From: Cytobacillus sp. FSL H8-0458
Lineage (GTDB): Bacteria; Bacillota; Bacilli; Bacillales; Cytobacillaceae
Direction of reading: 5' to 3'
Assembly (NCBI RefSeq): GCF_038002165.1
Contig: NZ_JBBOBR010000003.1
Location: 62,001 to 126,000, forward strand
Length of the DNA stretch: 64,000 nt
In this document: positions 33,321 through 41,811 of the stretch, in pieces
How the letters are laid out: each line of letters opens with the position of its first letter
Numbering within the stretch: position 1 is the stretch's first letter
The notes under the pieces: model-generated
What the model was told of the DNA's origin: nothing
The model's input: only the letters and a program-made list of their open reading frames with translations
The model's database searches: none
Translations under genes and position numbers: made by a program

Positions 33321-34226
33321 ATGTTATTAAAAAGAAGATTTCCGTCGGATGAATTATTGTCTATGAGATATTTGAACACCCGAATGGAGTTAACCGAAAA
33401 AGAAAAACCGCCTTGGGCCAACCTTTAAAAAGGCTATGAAGGAGAGGTGAAATTTGACCTTCTGACAGAAAATCTGACCGAAGAAAGGCTGGTGATTCAT
33501 GACCTGTTACTGGAAGTAAACAACTCCTATTTTCAAATTGACACCTTGATCATTTCAGAAAGAATGATCCATCTAATAGAAATAAAAAATTTCCAGGGAG
33601 ACTGGCACTTGGAATCTGACAAACTATATGCCGTAAATACCGGACGGGAATATAAGAATCCTGTATACCAAATAAAAAGAAGTGCAGCCTTATTTCACCA
33701 GCTGCTTCAAATCCTCAAGCAAACCATTCCCGTTGAAGCCTCCGTTATTTTTATCAATCCTGAATTCACCTTATACCAAGCCCCCATCGACCAGCCCATT
33801 ATCCTGCCAACCCAAATAAACCGCTTTTTGAAAGACTTGAAACATACCCCATCCAAATTGAATGAAGGCCACAGAAAACTGGCCCAGCAATTACTATCAC
33901 TCCACCAAACCAAAAATCCCTATACTATTTTGCCCGACTATCACTTTGACCAGCTGAAAAAAGGGATGTATTGCATGGATTGCCATTCTATTCTCAGTCC
34001 TATACACAAGAATCTCATATGCGAAGAATGCGGTGGGCATGAAAAATTGGATCAGGGCGTTTTGCGCAATATAAAAGAGTTCAAGCTCCTCTTTCCCGAA
34101 CGAAAGCTGACGACCCAAAGCATTTATGAATGGTGTAATGCCAATATAAGCAAAGGAACTTTCTCCAGGGTATTAAAGAAAAACTATACGGCGCGCGGCA
34201 GCACCAGTAATACCTATTATGAGTGA
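33321..34226 (+). pseudogene. NERD-domain protein gene with in-frame TAA stop
   Basis: From ATG 33321 (after AAAGGAAGTGGGA) the frame encodes 35 residues starting MLLKRRFPSDELLSMRYLN, then TAA at 33426-33428, and resumes in the same frame with KGYEGEVKFDLLTENL. It continues without a break to 34226, 302 codons in all. Residues 36 onward are a full NERD nuclease-like domain (DTLIISERMIHLIEIKNFQGDW) and a Cys4 zinc-ribbon-like C-terminus (CMDCHSIL...CEECGGH). Intact NERD relatives read EKGYEGE at the break, so a single GAA to TAA change explains it. Re-initiation at GTG 33447 is possible, but would drop the conserved start. Intact expression is unlikely. Confidence 0.75.
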
Positions 34227-34253
34227 GGATTGCTGAATGAAGGAGATGAGGTG

Positions 34254-34414
34254 GGTTCGGGTTTTTGGGTTCGGCTTCTTGTGGCCGGAGGTGAGGCCGG
34301 GTTCCGACTCTGGGACCCGATCTTCTTCTCTCTATGTCTGAAGCTGGACCGGGTTCCGACTCTAATTCCCCGATTCCTACTCCTTGTGTCCGAAGGTGGT
34401 CCGGGTTCAGAATG
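34254..34414. repeat. Second locus of the 52-bp repeat family
   Basis: Two full units of exactly 52 bp (34299-34350 and 34351-34402) begin GGGTTCCGACTC and end in GCTGGACC or GGTGGTCC. They keep the border arms GTCTGAA or GTCCGAA and TTCCGAC or TTCAGAA of the array at 14873. A degenerate earlier copy and a truncated later one flank them. The sequences have diverged from the first locus, but the period and border structure are the same. Confidence 0.7.
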
Positions 34415-34485
34415 TATCCACCCTATCCCTCCACCACACATAATCAAACCCAAATTTAAACAATAAATCCAAATAAAAATAAAAT

Positions 34486-34538
34486 TTAAAGCGTTTGCAA
34501 TTTATTTTGTTTTGATTATAATACTTGTATACAAGTAT
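34486..34538 (+). promoter_or_regulatory. gnt operon promoter, GntR operator and cre-like site
   Basis: TTGCAA (34495-34500) and TATAAT (34517-34522) lie 16 bp apart. Directly after, ATACTTGTATACAAGTAT (34521-34538) is a perfect palindrome identical in type to the B. subtilis gnt operator. A cre-like sequence TTAAAGCGTTTGCA (34486-34499, 12 of 14 consensus positions) overlaps the -35. Repression by GntR and catabolite control by CcpA are expected. Confidence 0.85.
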
Positions 34539-34577
34539 ACACGTATACCCAAAATGTCATTTCATAAAGGTGATGTC

Positions 34578-35309
34578 ATGAACGATTCTACTGAATTTCT
34601 ATATCCACAAAAATGGCTTTCTAAGGCTTCCTCTGGCGACCGTGTCGCATATGAGCTTAGAATGCGCATTATTGCAGGTTTGATTGAAAGCGGTACCACG
34701 CTTTCTGAAAATAAGTTGGCCGCTGATTTTGCAGTGAGCCGTTCACCAATTCGTGAAGCCTTACGGACACTGGCATCTGAAAATATCATCCGCTTGGAAA
34801 GAACGGGTGCTGTGGTTGCCGGGTTAACAGAAAAAGAAATAGAGGAAATTTACGATGTCCGTCTCATGATTGAGACATTCGTGTTTGAGCGTCTTATCAG
34901 CATGAATACGAATGAATTGGCCATGGAGCTCAGCAAGGTGCTGGAAATGATGAAGGTGGCTGTCAAGTATCGGGATGCTGATGAGTTTGCGTATCAGGAC
35001 ATTCTGTTCCACGAAATCATCATCGGATCTATTGGCCATTCTTATATCCAGCTGATCTGGAATAATTTAAAGCCCGTGATGGAAGGCTTCATTCTTTTAT
35101 CCATGCGCATGCGCTTTAAGGAAAATTATGAAGACCTTGATCGGATTGTGAAAAATCATGAACTCTATATTGATGCAATTAAAACAAAAGACAGAGACCT
35201 CATGATTCAGTCGCTGCATGAAAATTTTGATGATGTTCAAGGGAAAGTGGACGATTTATGGAGGTCACAGCAAATGCTGTCAAAAGGGGTTAAACAACAA
35301 GATGACTAG
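34578..35309 (+). CDS. gntR: Gluconate operon repressor GntR
   Basis: A 243-residue FadR-subfamily regulator. The winged HTH (residues about 20-92) reads LRMRIIAGLIESGTTLSENKLAADFAVSRSPIREALRTL. An all-helical FCD effector domain (about 95-235) contains EEIYDVRLMIETFVFERL and HEIIIGS. It represses the gnt operon unless gluconate is bound, and its operator palindrome is at 34521-34538, 40 bases upstream. ATG 34578 follows AAAGGTGA; the frame open from 34512 crosses the operator and is not used. The stop overlaps the gluconokinase start by 8 bases. Confidence 0.95.
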   Translation: MNDSTEFLYPQKWLSKASSGDRVAYELRMRIIAGLIESGTTLSENKLAADFAVSRSPIREALRTLASENIIRLERTGAVVAGLTEKEIEEIYDVRLMIETFVFERLISMNTNELAMELSKVLEMMKVAVKYRDADEFAYQDILFHEIIIGSIGHSYIQLIWNNLKPVMEGFILLSMRMRFKENYEDLDRIVKNHELYIDAIKTKDRDLMIQSLHENFDDVQGKVDDLWRSQQMLSKGVKQQDD

Positions 35310-36843
35310 CTATATGTTAGGGATTGATATTGGAACCACCAGTACAAAAGCGGTGTTATTCAGTGAAAAAGGGGATGTGATTCAGCAGGAGAACATCGGA
35401 TATCCTCTGTACACTCCTGATATCTCCACAGCAGAACAGGATCCTGATGAGATTTTCTCTGCTGTCGTTCAAGCCATAGCGAATATTATGAAAAACCATC
35501 ATGATAAAAAGCTGTCCTTCGTGTCCTTCAGCAGTGCGATGCACAGTGTGATTGCGATGGACGAGAATGACGTGCCGCTTACGCCGGTCATCACCTGGGC
35601 CGACAACCGCAGCGAAGCATGGGCACGCAGAATTAAAGAAGAATGGAATGGACATGAGGTCTATAAACGGACCGGCACACCGATTCATCCGATGTCCCCA
35701 TTAAGCAAAATCACCTGGCTTGTGAAGGAGCGTCCGGAGATCGCCAGCAGAACAAAAAAATATATCGGCATTAAAGAATATATTTTCAAAAAGCTCTTTG
35801 ATGAATATGCTGTCGATTATTCACTTGCCTCCTGCATGGGCATGATGAATCTCAAGACATTGGACTGGGATGGAGATGCATTAGCGATTGCGGGCATCAC
35901 CCATTCACAGCTATCCAAGCTCGTGCCTACGACAAAAATGTTCCAAAACTGCCATCCTGTTTTAGCTAAACAAATGGGCATCGATCCTAAGACACCTTTT
36001 GTGATCGGCGCAAGTGATGGAGTGCTTTCGAACCTGGGTGTGAATGCGATCAGAAAAGGTGAAATCGCCATCACCATCGGGACAAGCGGTGCGATAAGGA
36101 CCATTATTGACAAGCCCCAGACCGATGAAAAAGGGAGAATCTTCTGTTATGCCTTAACAGAAAATCATTGGGTGATAGGCGGGCCGGTGAACAATGGAGG
36201 AATGGTCCTCCGCTGGATCCGGGATGAATTTGCCTCATCCGAAATCGAAACGGCCAAGAGATTAGGAATTGATCCTTACGAAGTATTAACCAAAATTGCC
36301 GAACGTGTAAGGCCGGGTGCTGATGGCCTGCTGTTCCACCCGTACCTCGCAGGTGAACGCGCTCCTTTATGGAACCCGGACGTGCGCGGATCTTTCTTCG
36401 GGTTAACGATGTCCCATAAGAAGGAGCATATGATTCGGGCAGCGCTTGAAGGCGTCATTTATAATCTGTACACCGTGTATCTGGCATTAGTGGAATGCAT
36501 GGACGGCCCGGTAACCCGGATTCAGGCAACAGGAGGCTTCGCCAGATCTGAGGTTTGGCGTCAAATGATGTCCGATATTTTTGAATCGGAAGTCGTCATA
36601 CCTGAAAGCTATGAAAGCTCCTGTCTCGGTGCCTGTATTTTAGGATTGTATGCCACAGGAAAAATCGACTCGTTTGATGCTGTTTCAGACATGGTGGGCG
36701 ATACCTACAAGCATACACCGAAGGAAGAGGCTGCAAGAGAATACAGACAATTGCTGCCGATCTTCATCCAATTATCCAGAGCGCTGGAAGATGAATATTC
36801 TTCGATCGCAAACTATCAAAGAAGCTTAATACAACATAACTAG
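35302..36843 (+). CDS. gntK: Gluconokinase
   Basis: A 513-residue FGGY carbohydrate kinase. The N-terminal phosphate-binding motif GIDIGTTSTKAVLF opens the first domain. The FGGY signature near residue 450 is GGFARSEVWRQMMSDIF, and GERAPLWNPDVRGSFFGL marks the kinase class that includes GntK and XylB. It phosphorylates D-gluconate to 6-phosphogluconate. ATG 35302 overlaps the end of gntR, which suggests coupled translation. Next come gntP and the 6-phosphogluconate dehydrogenase gene, exactly the order of the B. subtilis gntRKPZ operon. Confidence 0.95.
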   Translation: MTSYMLGIDIGTTSTKAVLFSEKGDVIQQENIGYPLYTPDISTAEQDPDEIFSAVVQAIANIMKNHHDKKLSFVSFSSAMHSVIAMDENDVPLTPVITWADNRSEAWARRIKEEWNGHEVYKRTGTPIHPMSPLSKITWLVKERPEIASRTKKYIGIKEYIFKKLFDEYAVDYSLASCMGMMNLKTLDWDGDALAIAGITHSQLSKLVPTTKMFQNCHPVLAKQMGIDPKTPFVIGASDGVLSNLGVNAIRKGEIAITIGTSGAIRTIIDKPQTDEKGRIFCYALTENHWVIGGPVNNGGMVLRWIRDEFASSEIETAKRLGIDPYEVLTKIAERVRPGADGLLFHPYLAGERAPLWNPDVRGSFFGLTMSHKKEHMIRAALEGVIYNLYTVYLALVECMDGPVTRIQATGGFARSEVWRQMMSDIFESEVVIPESYESSCLGACILGLYATGKIDSFDAVSDMVGDTYKHTPKEEAAREYRQLLPIFIQLSRALEDEYSSIANYQRSLIQHN

Positions 36844-36855
36844 GGGGAAATCAAA

Positions 36856-38202
36856 ATGCCGCTGTTAATAGTTGCAATTGGAATCGTTGCCTTATTAATT
36901 CTGATAATGGGCTTAAAATTAAATACCTTTATTTCATTGATTATCGTTTCATTTGGTGTTGCGCTGGCACTCGGAATGCCGCTCGACCAAATTGTCAAAA
37001 CCATCGAAGCCGGATTAGGCGGAACACTTGGCCACCTGGCACTTATCTTCGGACTTGGCGCCATGCTGGGCAAGCTGATTGCCGACTCTGGCGGCGCCCA
37101 GCGAATTGCCATGACTCTTGTCAATAAATTCGGCGAAAAGAATATTCAGTGGGCAGTAGTGGCTGCATCCTTCATTATCGGTGTTGCCTTATTCTTTGAA
37201 GTGGGACTTGTTCTATTAATTCCAATCGTATTTGCTATTTCAAGAGAATTAAAGATTTCTATTTTGTATCTCGGTATTCCGATGACAGCGGCTTTATCTG
37301 TCACACACGGATTCCTGCCGCCTCACCCGGGTCCAACCGTTATTGCCGGTGAATATGGTGCAAACATTGGGGAAGTATTGCTTTATGGTTTTATCATTGC
37401 GATTCCAACCGTTATTTTAGCTGGACCGGTATTTACGAAAATTGCTAAAAAGCTCGTTCCGGATTCATTCACAAAAAGCGGAAACATCGCTTCTCTGGGA
37501 GAGCAGAAAACCTTTAAGCTTGAAGACACACCAGCTTTTGGAATCAGTGTATTTACAGCTCTGCTTCCTGTTATCTTAATGTCAATCGCAACGATCATTA
37601 CATTGCTTCAAAAAACAATGGGATTTGAAGATAATAGCTTACTTGCTGCGATCCGCTTTATCGGGGATGCCGGCACTTCGATGCTGATCTCCCTATTGGT
37701 TGCCATTTATACCATGGGACTGGCTAGGAAAATTCCAATCAAAAATGTGATGGATTCCTGCACAACTGCGATCAGCCATATCGGGATGATGCTCTTGATT
37801 ATCGGCGGAGGCGGCGCCTTCAAACAGGTATTAATTGATGGCGGTGTTGGTGACTATGTGGCCGAGCTTTTCAAAGGAACAAGCCTGTCTCCGATTTTAC
37901 TGGCATGGATAATCGCGGCTATCCTGAGGATTTCATTAGGATCTGCCACAGTGGCTGCATTAACGACAGCAGGCTTAGTTATTCCGCTGCTGGGCCAGAC
38001 AGATGTAAATCTTGCCTTAGTGGTGCTTGCAACAGGTGCGGGAAGCTTAATCGCTTCTCACGTCAATGATGCCGGCTTCTGGATGTTCAAAGAATACTTT
38101 GGTTTGAGCATGAAGGAAACGTTTGCAACATGGACTTTGCTTGAAACAATAATATCTGTGGCTGGATTAGGATTTATTTTATTGTTAAGCTTATTTGTAT
38201 AA
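36856..38202 (+). CDS. gntP: Gluconate:proton permease
   Basis: A 448-residue GntP-family permease with about 12 transmembrane helices. The family segments LGGTLGHLALIFGLGAMLGKLI and HGFLPPHPGPTVIAGEYGANIG (the conserved HPGP loop) and GSATVAALTTAGLVIPL are present. It imports gluconate with protons. The start ATG 36856 follows AGGGGG. It lies 12 nt after gntK in the operon, with a long hairpin between its stop and the next gene. Confidence 0.95.
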   Translation: MPLLIVAIGIVALLILIMGLKLNTFISLIIVSFGVALALGMPLDQIVKTIEAGLGGTLGHLALIFGLGAMLGKLIADSGGAQRIAMTLVNKFGEKNIQWAVVAASFIIGVALFFEVGLVLLIPIVFAISRELKISILYLGIPMTAALSVTHGFLPPHPGPTVIAGEYGANIGEVLLYGFIIAIPTVILAGPVFTKIAKKLVPDSFTKSGNIASLGEQKTFKLEDTPAFGISVFTALLPVILMSIATIITLLQKTMGFEDNSLLAAIRFIGDAGTSMLISLLVAIYTMGLARKIPIKNVMDSCTTAISHIGMMLLIIGGGGAFKQVLIDGGVGDYVAELFKGTSLSPILLAWIIAAILRISLGSATVAALTTAGLVIPLLGQTDVNLALVVLATGAGSLIASHVNDAGFWMFKEYFGLSMKETFATWTLLETIISVAGLGFILLLSLFV

Positions 38203-38211
38203 ACACTTTAA

Positions 38212-38249
38212 GGCAATGAAACCCTACTTCATAAGAGGGTTTCATTGCC
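38212..38249 (+). promoter_or_regulatory. Long hairpin between gntP and the 6PG dehydrogenase gene
   Basis: GGCAATGAAACCCT and AGGGTTTCATTGCC are perfect 14-bp arms with a 10-nt loop. No T-run follows, so it is more likely to act as an mRNA-stability or partial-attenuation element than as a full terminator. Confidence 0.7.
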
Positions 38250-38277
38250 TATTAATCTGAATGAAGGAGCAGGAACA

Positions 38278-39684
38278 ATGCAAAATACAATTGGGGTTAT
38301 TGGTCTCGGAGTAATGGGGAGCAATATCGCTTTAAATATGGCCAATAATGGCGAGAAAGTAGCTGTATATAATTACACCAGGGATTTAACCGATCAGCTG
38401 GTACAAAAGCTGGAAGGGCAAGCCATAAGCCCTTTTTACGAAGTAGAGGATTTTGTCCAGTCTCTAGAAACACCGAGAAAGATCTTTTTAATGGTGACGG
38501 CCGGGAAAGCCATTGATTCTGTTATTGCAAGCTTAGTCCCTTTCCTTGAAGAGGGCGACGTTATCATGGACGGCGGCAACTCCCATTTCAAAGATACGGA
38601 AAAAAGATTTGATGATCTGAAAGCAAAAGGAATAGGCTACTTGGGTATCGGCATTTCAGGCGGTGAAGTGGGTGCATTAACAGGACCTTCCATCATGCCT
38701 GGCGGTGATCAGGACGTCTATGAAAAAGCGGCTCCAATCCTTACGAAAATCGCTGCAGAGGTTGACGGGATGCCTTGCTGTGTCTACATCGGACCTAAAG
38801 GGGCAGGCCACTTTGTCAAAATGGTACATAACGGAATCGAGTATGCAGATATGCAGCTGATTGCTGAGGCCTATACATTCTTAAGAGAAAAATTAGGATT
38901 ATCTGTTGAAGAAATTGCGGATATCTTTGAAACATGGAATCAAGGCGAGCTGAAGAGCTATTTAATCGAGATCACAGCAGCTATTTTAAGGAAAAAGGAT
39001 GAGCGCACAGGGCTGCCGCAAGTGGATGTCATCCTTGATAAAGCCGGGCAAAAAGGAACCGGAAAATGGACCAGCCTGCAGGCGATCGATAATGGGATTC
39101 CAACCTCGATCATTACAGAATCTTTATTCGCACGCTATATTTCTGCTTTGAAGGATGAGCGTGTGGCGGCAGAAACACTTTTAACAGGTCCTGAGAAGGA
39201 TGAGATAACCCTTGAAAAAGACGTCTGGATTGAATACATCAGACAGGCTTTATATATGGGGAAAGTGTGTGCCTATGCGCAAGGATTTACACAATATAAA
39301 ATGTCATCCGAGCAAAATGACTGGAATCTGCCTTTAAAAGATATCGCTCTGATTTTCCGCGACGGCTGCATCATTCGCGCGGAATTCTTGAATGTCATCA
39401 GTGAAGCCTACCAGGAGCAGCCGAACCTGGCTAACCTCCTTGTCTCCCCTTACTTTGCGGAAAGAATCAGGGACTACCAGACAGGCTTGCGCAAAATTGT
39501 CTGCGAAGGCATTCAATCCGGCATCGCATTGCCATGCTTAAGCTCTTCTCTTTCCTATTACGACAGCTACCGGACTGGAAGGTCAAATGCCAGCCTGCTG
39601 CAGGCCCAGCGTGATTACTTCGGTGCCCATACGTATGAGCGGACAGATATGGAAGGAACCTTCCACACAAATTGGAATGAATAG
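38278..39684 (+). CDS. gntZ: 6-phosphogluconate dehydrogenase, decarboxylating
   Basis: A 468-residue enzyme converting 6-phosphogluconate to ribulose-5-phosphate with CO2 and NAD(P)H release. The cofactor site is GVIGLGVMGSNIALNMANNG (about residues 5-24). The active-site loops are GGNSHFKDTEKRFDDL, GGEVGALTGPSIMPGG and VKMVHNGIEYADMQLIAEAY, with the catalytic Lys and Glu conserved. Asn33-Tyr34 instead of Asn-Arg after the second strand (VYNYTRD) resembles the normal NADP type. It ends the gluconate operon as gntZ does in B. subtilis. ATG 38278 follows GAAGGAG. Confidence 0.94.
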   Translation: MQNTIGVIGLGVMGSNIALNMANNGEKVAVYNYTRDLTDQLVQKLEGQAISPFYEVEDFVQSLETPRKIFLMVTAGKAIDSVIASLVPFLEEGDVIMDGGNSHFKDTEKRFDDLKAKGIGYLGIGISGGEVGALTGPSIMPGGDQDVYEKAAPILTKIAAEVDGMPCCVYIGPKGAGHFVKMVHNGIEYADMQLIAEAYTFLREKLGLSVEEIADIFETWNQGELKSYLIEITAAILRKKDERTGLPQVDVILDKAGQKGTGKWTSLQAIDNGIPTSIITESLFARYISALKDERVAAETLLTGPEKDEITLEKDVWIEYIRQALYMGKVCAYAQGFTQYKMSSEQNDWNLPLKDIALIFRDGCIIRAEFLNVISEAYQEQPNLANLLVSPYFAERIRDYQTGLRKIVCEGIQSGIALPCLSSSLSYYDSYRTGRSNASLLQAQRDYFGAHTYERTDMEGTFHTNWNE

Positions 39685-39686
39685 AT

Positions 39687-39902
39687 AGAAAAGCGGAAGG
39701 CGCCCGCCTATAAAGGAACGCAGACTAAAACCGCCACGTCCTGTGGCAACGTCTGCATGACCCGCATCCGTGCGGGCCTCAAGCATAAGACGAGCCGGCT
39801 GAAAGGTTGTTCTTTAACCTTTTGGACGGATTGGCTTATGACCTCGAGCCGATGGCGCCTGGAGCTAGACAGTTATCTAACTACAGATAGTACTTTCTAG
39901 AT
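39687..39902. repeat. Structured intergenic repeat of the Bacillus GGCGCC type
   Basis: A GC-richer block with outer arms AAGCGGAAGGCGCC and GGCGCCTGGAGCTAGAC, and inner halves with AAGCATAAGACGAGCC and GGCTTATGACCTCGAG. The overall fold is a long imperfect hairpin. Elements of this layout (AGCGGAAGGCGCC, then GGAGCTAGAC) are, as far as I recall, dispersed intergenic repeats in several Bacillaceae genomes. No coding content is seen. Confidence 0.55.
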
Positions 39903-39905
39903 AGA

Positions 39906-39943
39906 AAAAACGCTTGCCCCTCAACAGGGGACAAGCGTTTTTT
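39906..39943. terminator. Terminator between gntZ and aspA (convergent)
   Basis: CGCTTGCCCCT and AGGGGACAAGCG pair around CAAC with one bulge, flanked by AAAAAA and TTTTTT, so it can serve both converging genes. Confidence 0.85.
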
Positions 39944-39950
39944 GTTTACC

Positions 39951-41381
39951 TTAATCTCTTTCCAGAAGCGCAGCGCCTGCAATGCCAGGATCCGTCATTT
40001 CATATGGATCCAGTATTAAGTCGAGTTCTTCTTCTGTCAGAACATCATATTTCAGGCACAATTCCCTGATGGAACGGCCTGTTAAAATCGCTTCTCTGGC
40101 GATTCTGGATACGACTTCGTAGCCAAGGTGCGGGTTGACGGCAGTAATGATGCCGACACTCTTTTCAACATAGTCCCTCATTCTTTCTTCATTGGCTTCG
40201 ATTCCTTTTACACAATGCTCTGTAAACGTATTGAACGCATTGTTCATAATGCTGATCGATTGCAGAAGGTTAAAGATCAGGACTGGCTCCATGACGTTCA
40301 GTTCCAGCTGTCCGGCTTCTGAAGCAAGGGAGATCGTGTTATCGTTCCCGATGACCTGGAAGGCGACCTGATTGATCAGCTCCGGAAGAACAGGGTTTAC
40401 TTTTCCAGGCATAATGGATGAGCCCGGCTGTCTTGCCGGCAGTGAGATTTCGCCAAGACCCGCTCTTGGACCAGACGCCATTAAACGAAGGTCATTTGCG
40501 ATTTTGGACATATTGATCATGCAGATTTTCAGTGCTCCGGAAACCTCGGTGTAAGAATCCGTATTTTGTGTTGCATCTACAAGATGTTCTGCCCCTGTAA
40601 ATGGCAGGCCGCTGATGTCGGCAATATGCTTCACCACTAAGTCAATGTATTTCGGGATGGCATTCAGTCCTGTACCGACTGCTGTTGCCCCCATGTTCAA
40701 TTCATATAAGTGCTGTTTGGATTGCTGAATGCGCTTGATGTCGCGTGCAATAACGCGGCTGTAGGCTTCAAATTCCTGGCCAAGCCTGATTGGAACAGCA
40801 TCCTGCAGATGGGTCCGCCCCATTTTAATCACATGGCTGAATTCCTTTGATTTTTCAAGGAAAACAGAGTGCATATTTTCCATTGTCAGGATTAATTGAT
40901 CCAGCAGATTTAACACTGAGATGTGCATAGCTGTCGGGAAAGCATCGTTCGTCGACTGCGACATATTAACATGGGTATTAGGGCTGCAATGAGAGTAGTC
41001 GCCCTTTTCATGGCCCATGATTTCAATCGCACGGTTTGCAAGGATTTCATTAATATTCATATTAATGGATGTTCCGGCACCGCCCTGGATCGGGTCCACA
41101 ATCACCTGATCATGCCATAATCCTTCAATCATTTCATCGGCTGCCTGTACGATCGGGTCTCCGATGCCTGAGTAAAGGCGCTTAACTTCCATATTCGCCA
41201 TGGCTGCTGCCTTTTTCACGATGGCCATTGCCTTGATTAACTCCGGATGGATCCGGTAGCCTGTAATCGGAAAGTTCTCTACCGCACGAAGCGTCTGAAC
41301 ACCATAATAGGCATCAGCAGGAACTTCCTTAGAGCCTAGAAAATCTTTTTCAATTCTGTAGCTGTTCTTTGCTGCTAGCAT
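39951..41381 (-). CDS. aspA: Aspartate ammonia-lyase
   Basis: A 476-residue fumarase/aspartase superfamily enzyme. It opens RIEKDFLGSKEVPADAYYGVQTLRAVENF, characteristic of aspartase. The signature loop GSSIMPGKVNPVLPE, with the catalytic Ser, lies near residue 320. Thr/His sites are in SQSTNDAFPT and GRTHLQDAVP. It reversibly splits aspartate to fumarate and ammonia. Aspartase is distinguished from class II fumarase by the N-terminal sequence and NEILANRAIEIMGH. ATG 41381 has AAGGAG. A promoter is visible at 41451-41479. It is monocistronic. Confidence 0.94.
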   Translation of the reverse strand: MLAAKNSYRIEKDFLGSKEVPADAYYGVQTLRAVENFPITGYRIHPELIKAMAIVKKAAAMANMEVKRLYSGIGDPIVQAADEMIEGLWHDQVIVDPIQGGAGTSINMNINEILANRAIEIMGHEKGDYSHCSPNTHVNMSQSTNDAFPTAMHISVLNLLDQLILTMENMHSVFLEKSKEFSHVIKMGRTHLQDAVPIRLGQEFEAYSRVIARDIKRIQQSKQHLYELNMGATAVGTGLNAIPKYIDLVVKHIADISGLPFTGAEHLVDATQNTDSYTEVSGALKICMINMSKIANDLRLMASGPRAGLGEISLPARQPGSSIMPGKVNPVLPELINQVAFQVIGNDNTISLASEAGQLELNVMEPVLIFNLLQSISIMNNAFNTFTEHCVKGIEANEERMRDYVEKSVGIITAVNPHLGYEVVSRIAREAILTGRSIRELCLKYDVLTEEELDLILDPYEMTDPGIAGAALLERD

Positions 41382-41450
41382 ATACGTCTTCTCCTTTATA
41401 TAAACCTTTCTGATATATATAGGTTTTGTAATGACTGCTCCTTCGTATAC

Positions 41451-41479
41451 ACTATAATCCGGAAAGAAGGAATAAGCAA
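41451..41479 (-). promoter_or_regulatory. Candidate sigma-A promoter of aspA
   Basis: On the minus strand TTGCTT (41474-41479) and TATAGT (41451-41456) are separated by exactly 17 bp, about 70 bases upstream of the aspA start. Confidence 0.55.
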
Positions 41480-41811
41480 TGGTTATGAATAAGTAAAAAG
41501 TGGCTGATTTACTGTGGGTGTTGACAGCTCAGGCCTGCCTTTCATTAACGTCATGCTTATTAATTCAAAAGAACAGATTCTTTTATTTACTGCTGTCCTT
41601 CTAAAGGTTTTGCTATTAAGGTCTTTCTCCCCTTGGAACACTATCCCCGGCTCTGCAAGTTGAGTCTTTGCTTCTTCTTGGCAATGGTGCCTGCCCGCGC
41701 TTTCTAGCCCATTTGCTTAATATTGTATGCTGAAAGTAGTGCAAAGAAATTATAAGTGGTATACTGCTTTCTAATGTTCGCGAAAGGCTGAAAGAAAACA
41801 TAAAAGGATGA
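41480..41811. other. Non-coding region between aspA and the FUSC gene
   Basis: These 330 bases show no convincing gene. A minus-strand open frame here starts inside the FUSC gene and has no support. A TATACT at 41760-41765 could be part of the FUSC promoter, but no good -35 is paired with it. Confidence 0.35.

Noticed and set aside
33426-33428. TAA in the NERD gene as a recoded codon
   Set aside because: TAA is not recoded in Bacilli. No structure or conserved special residue is expected there, so a nonsense change is the simple explanation.
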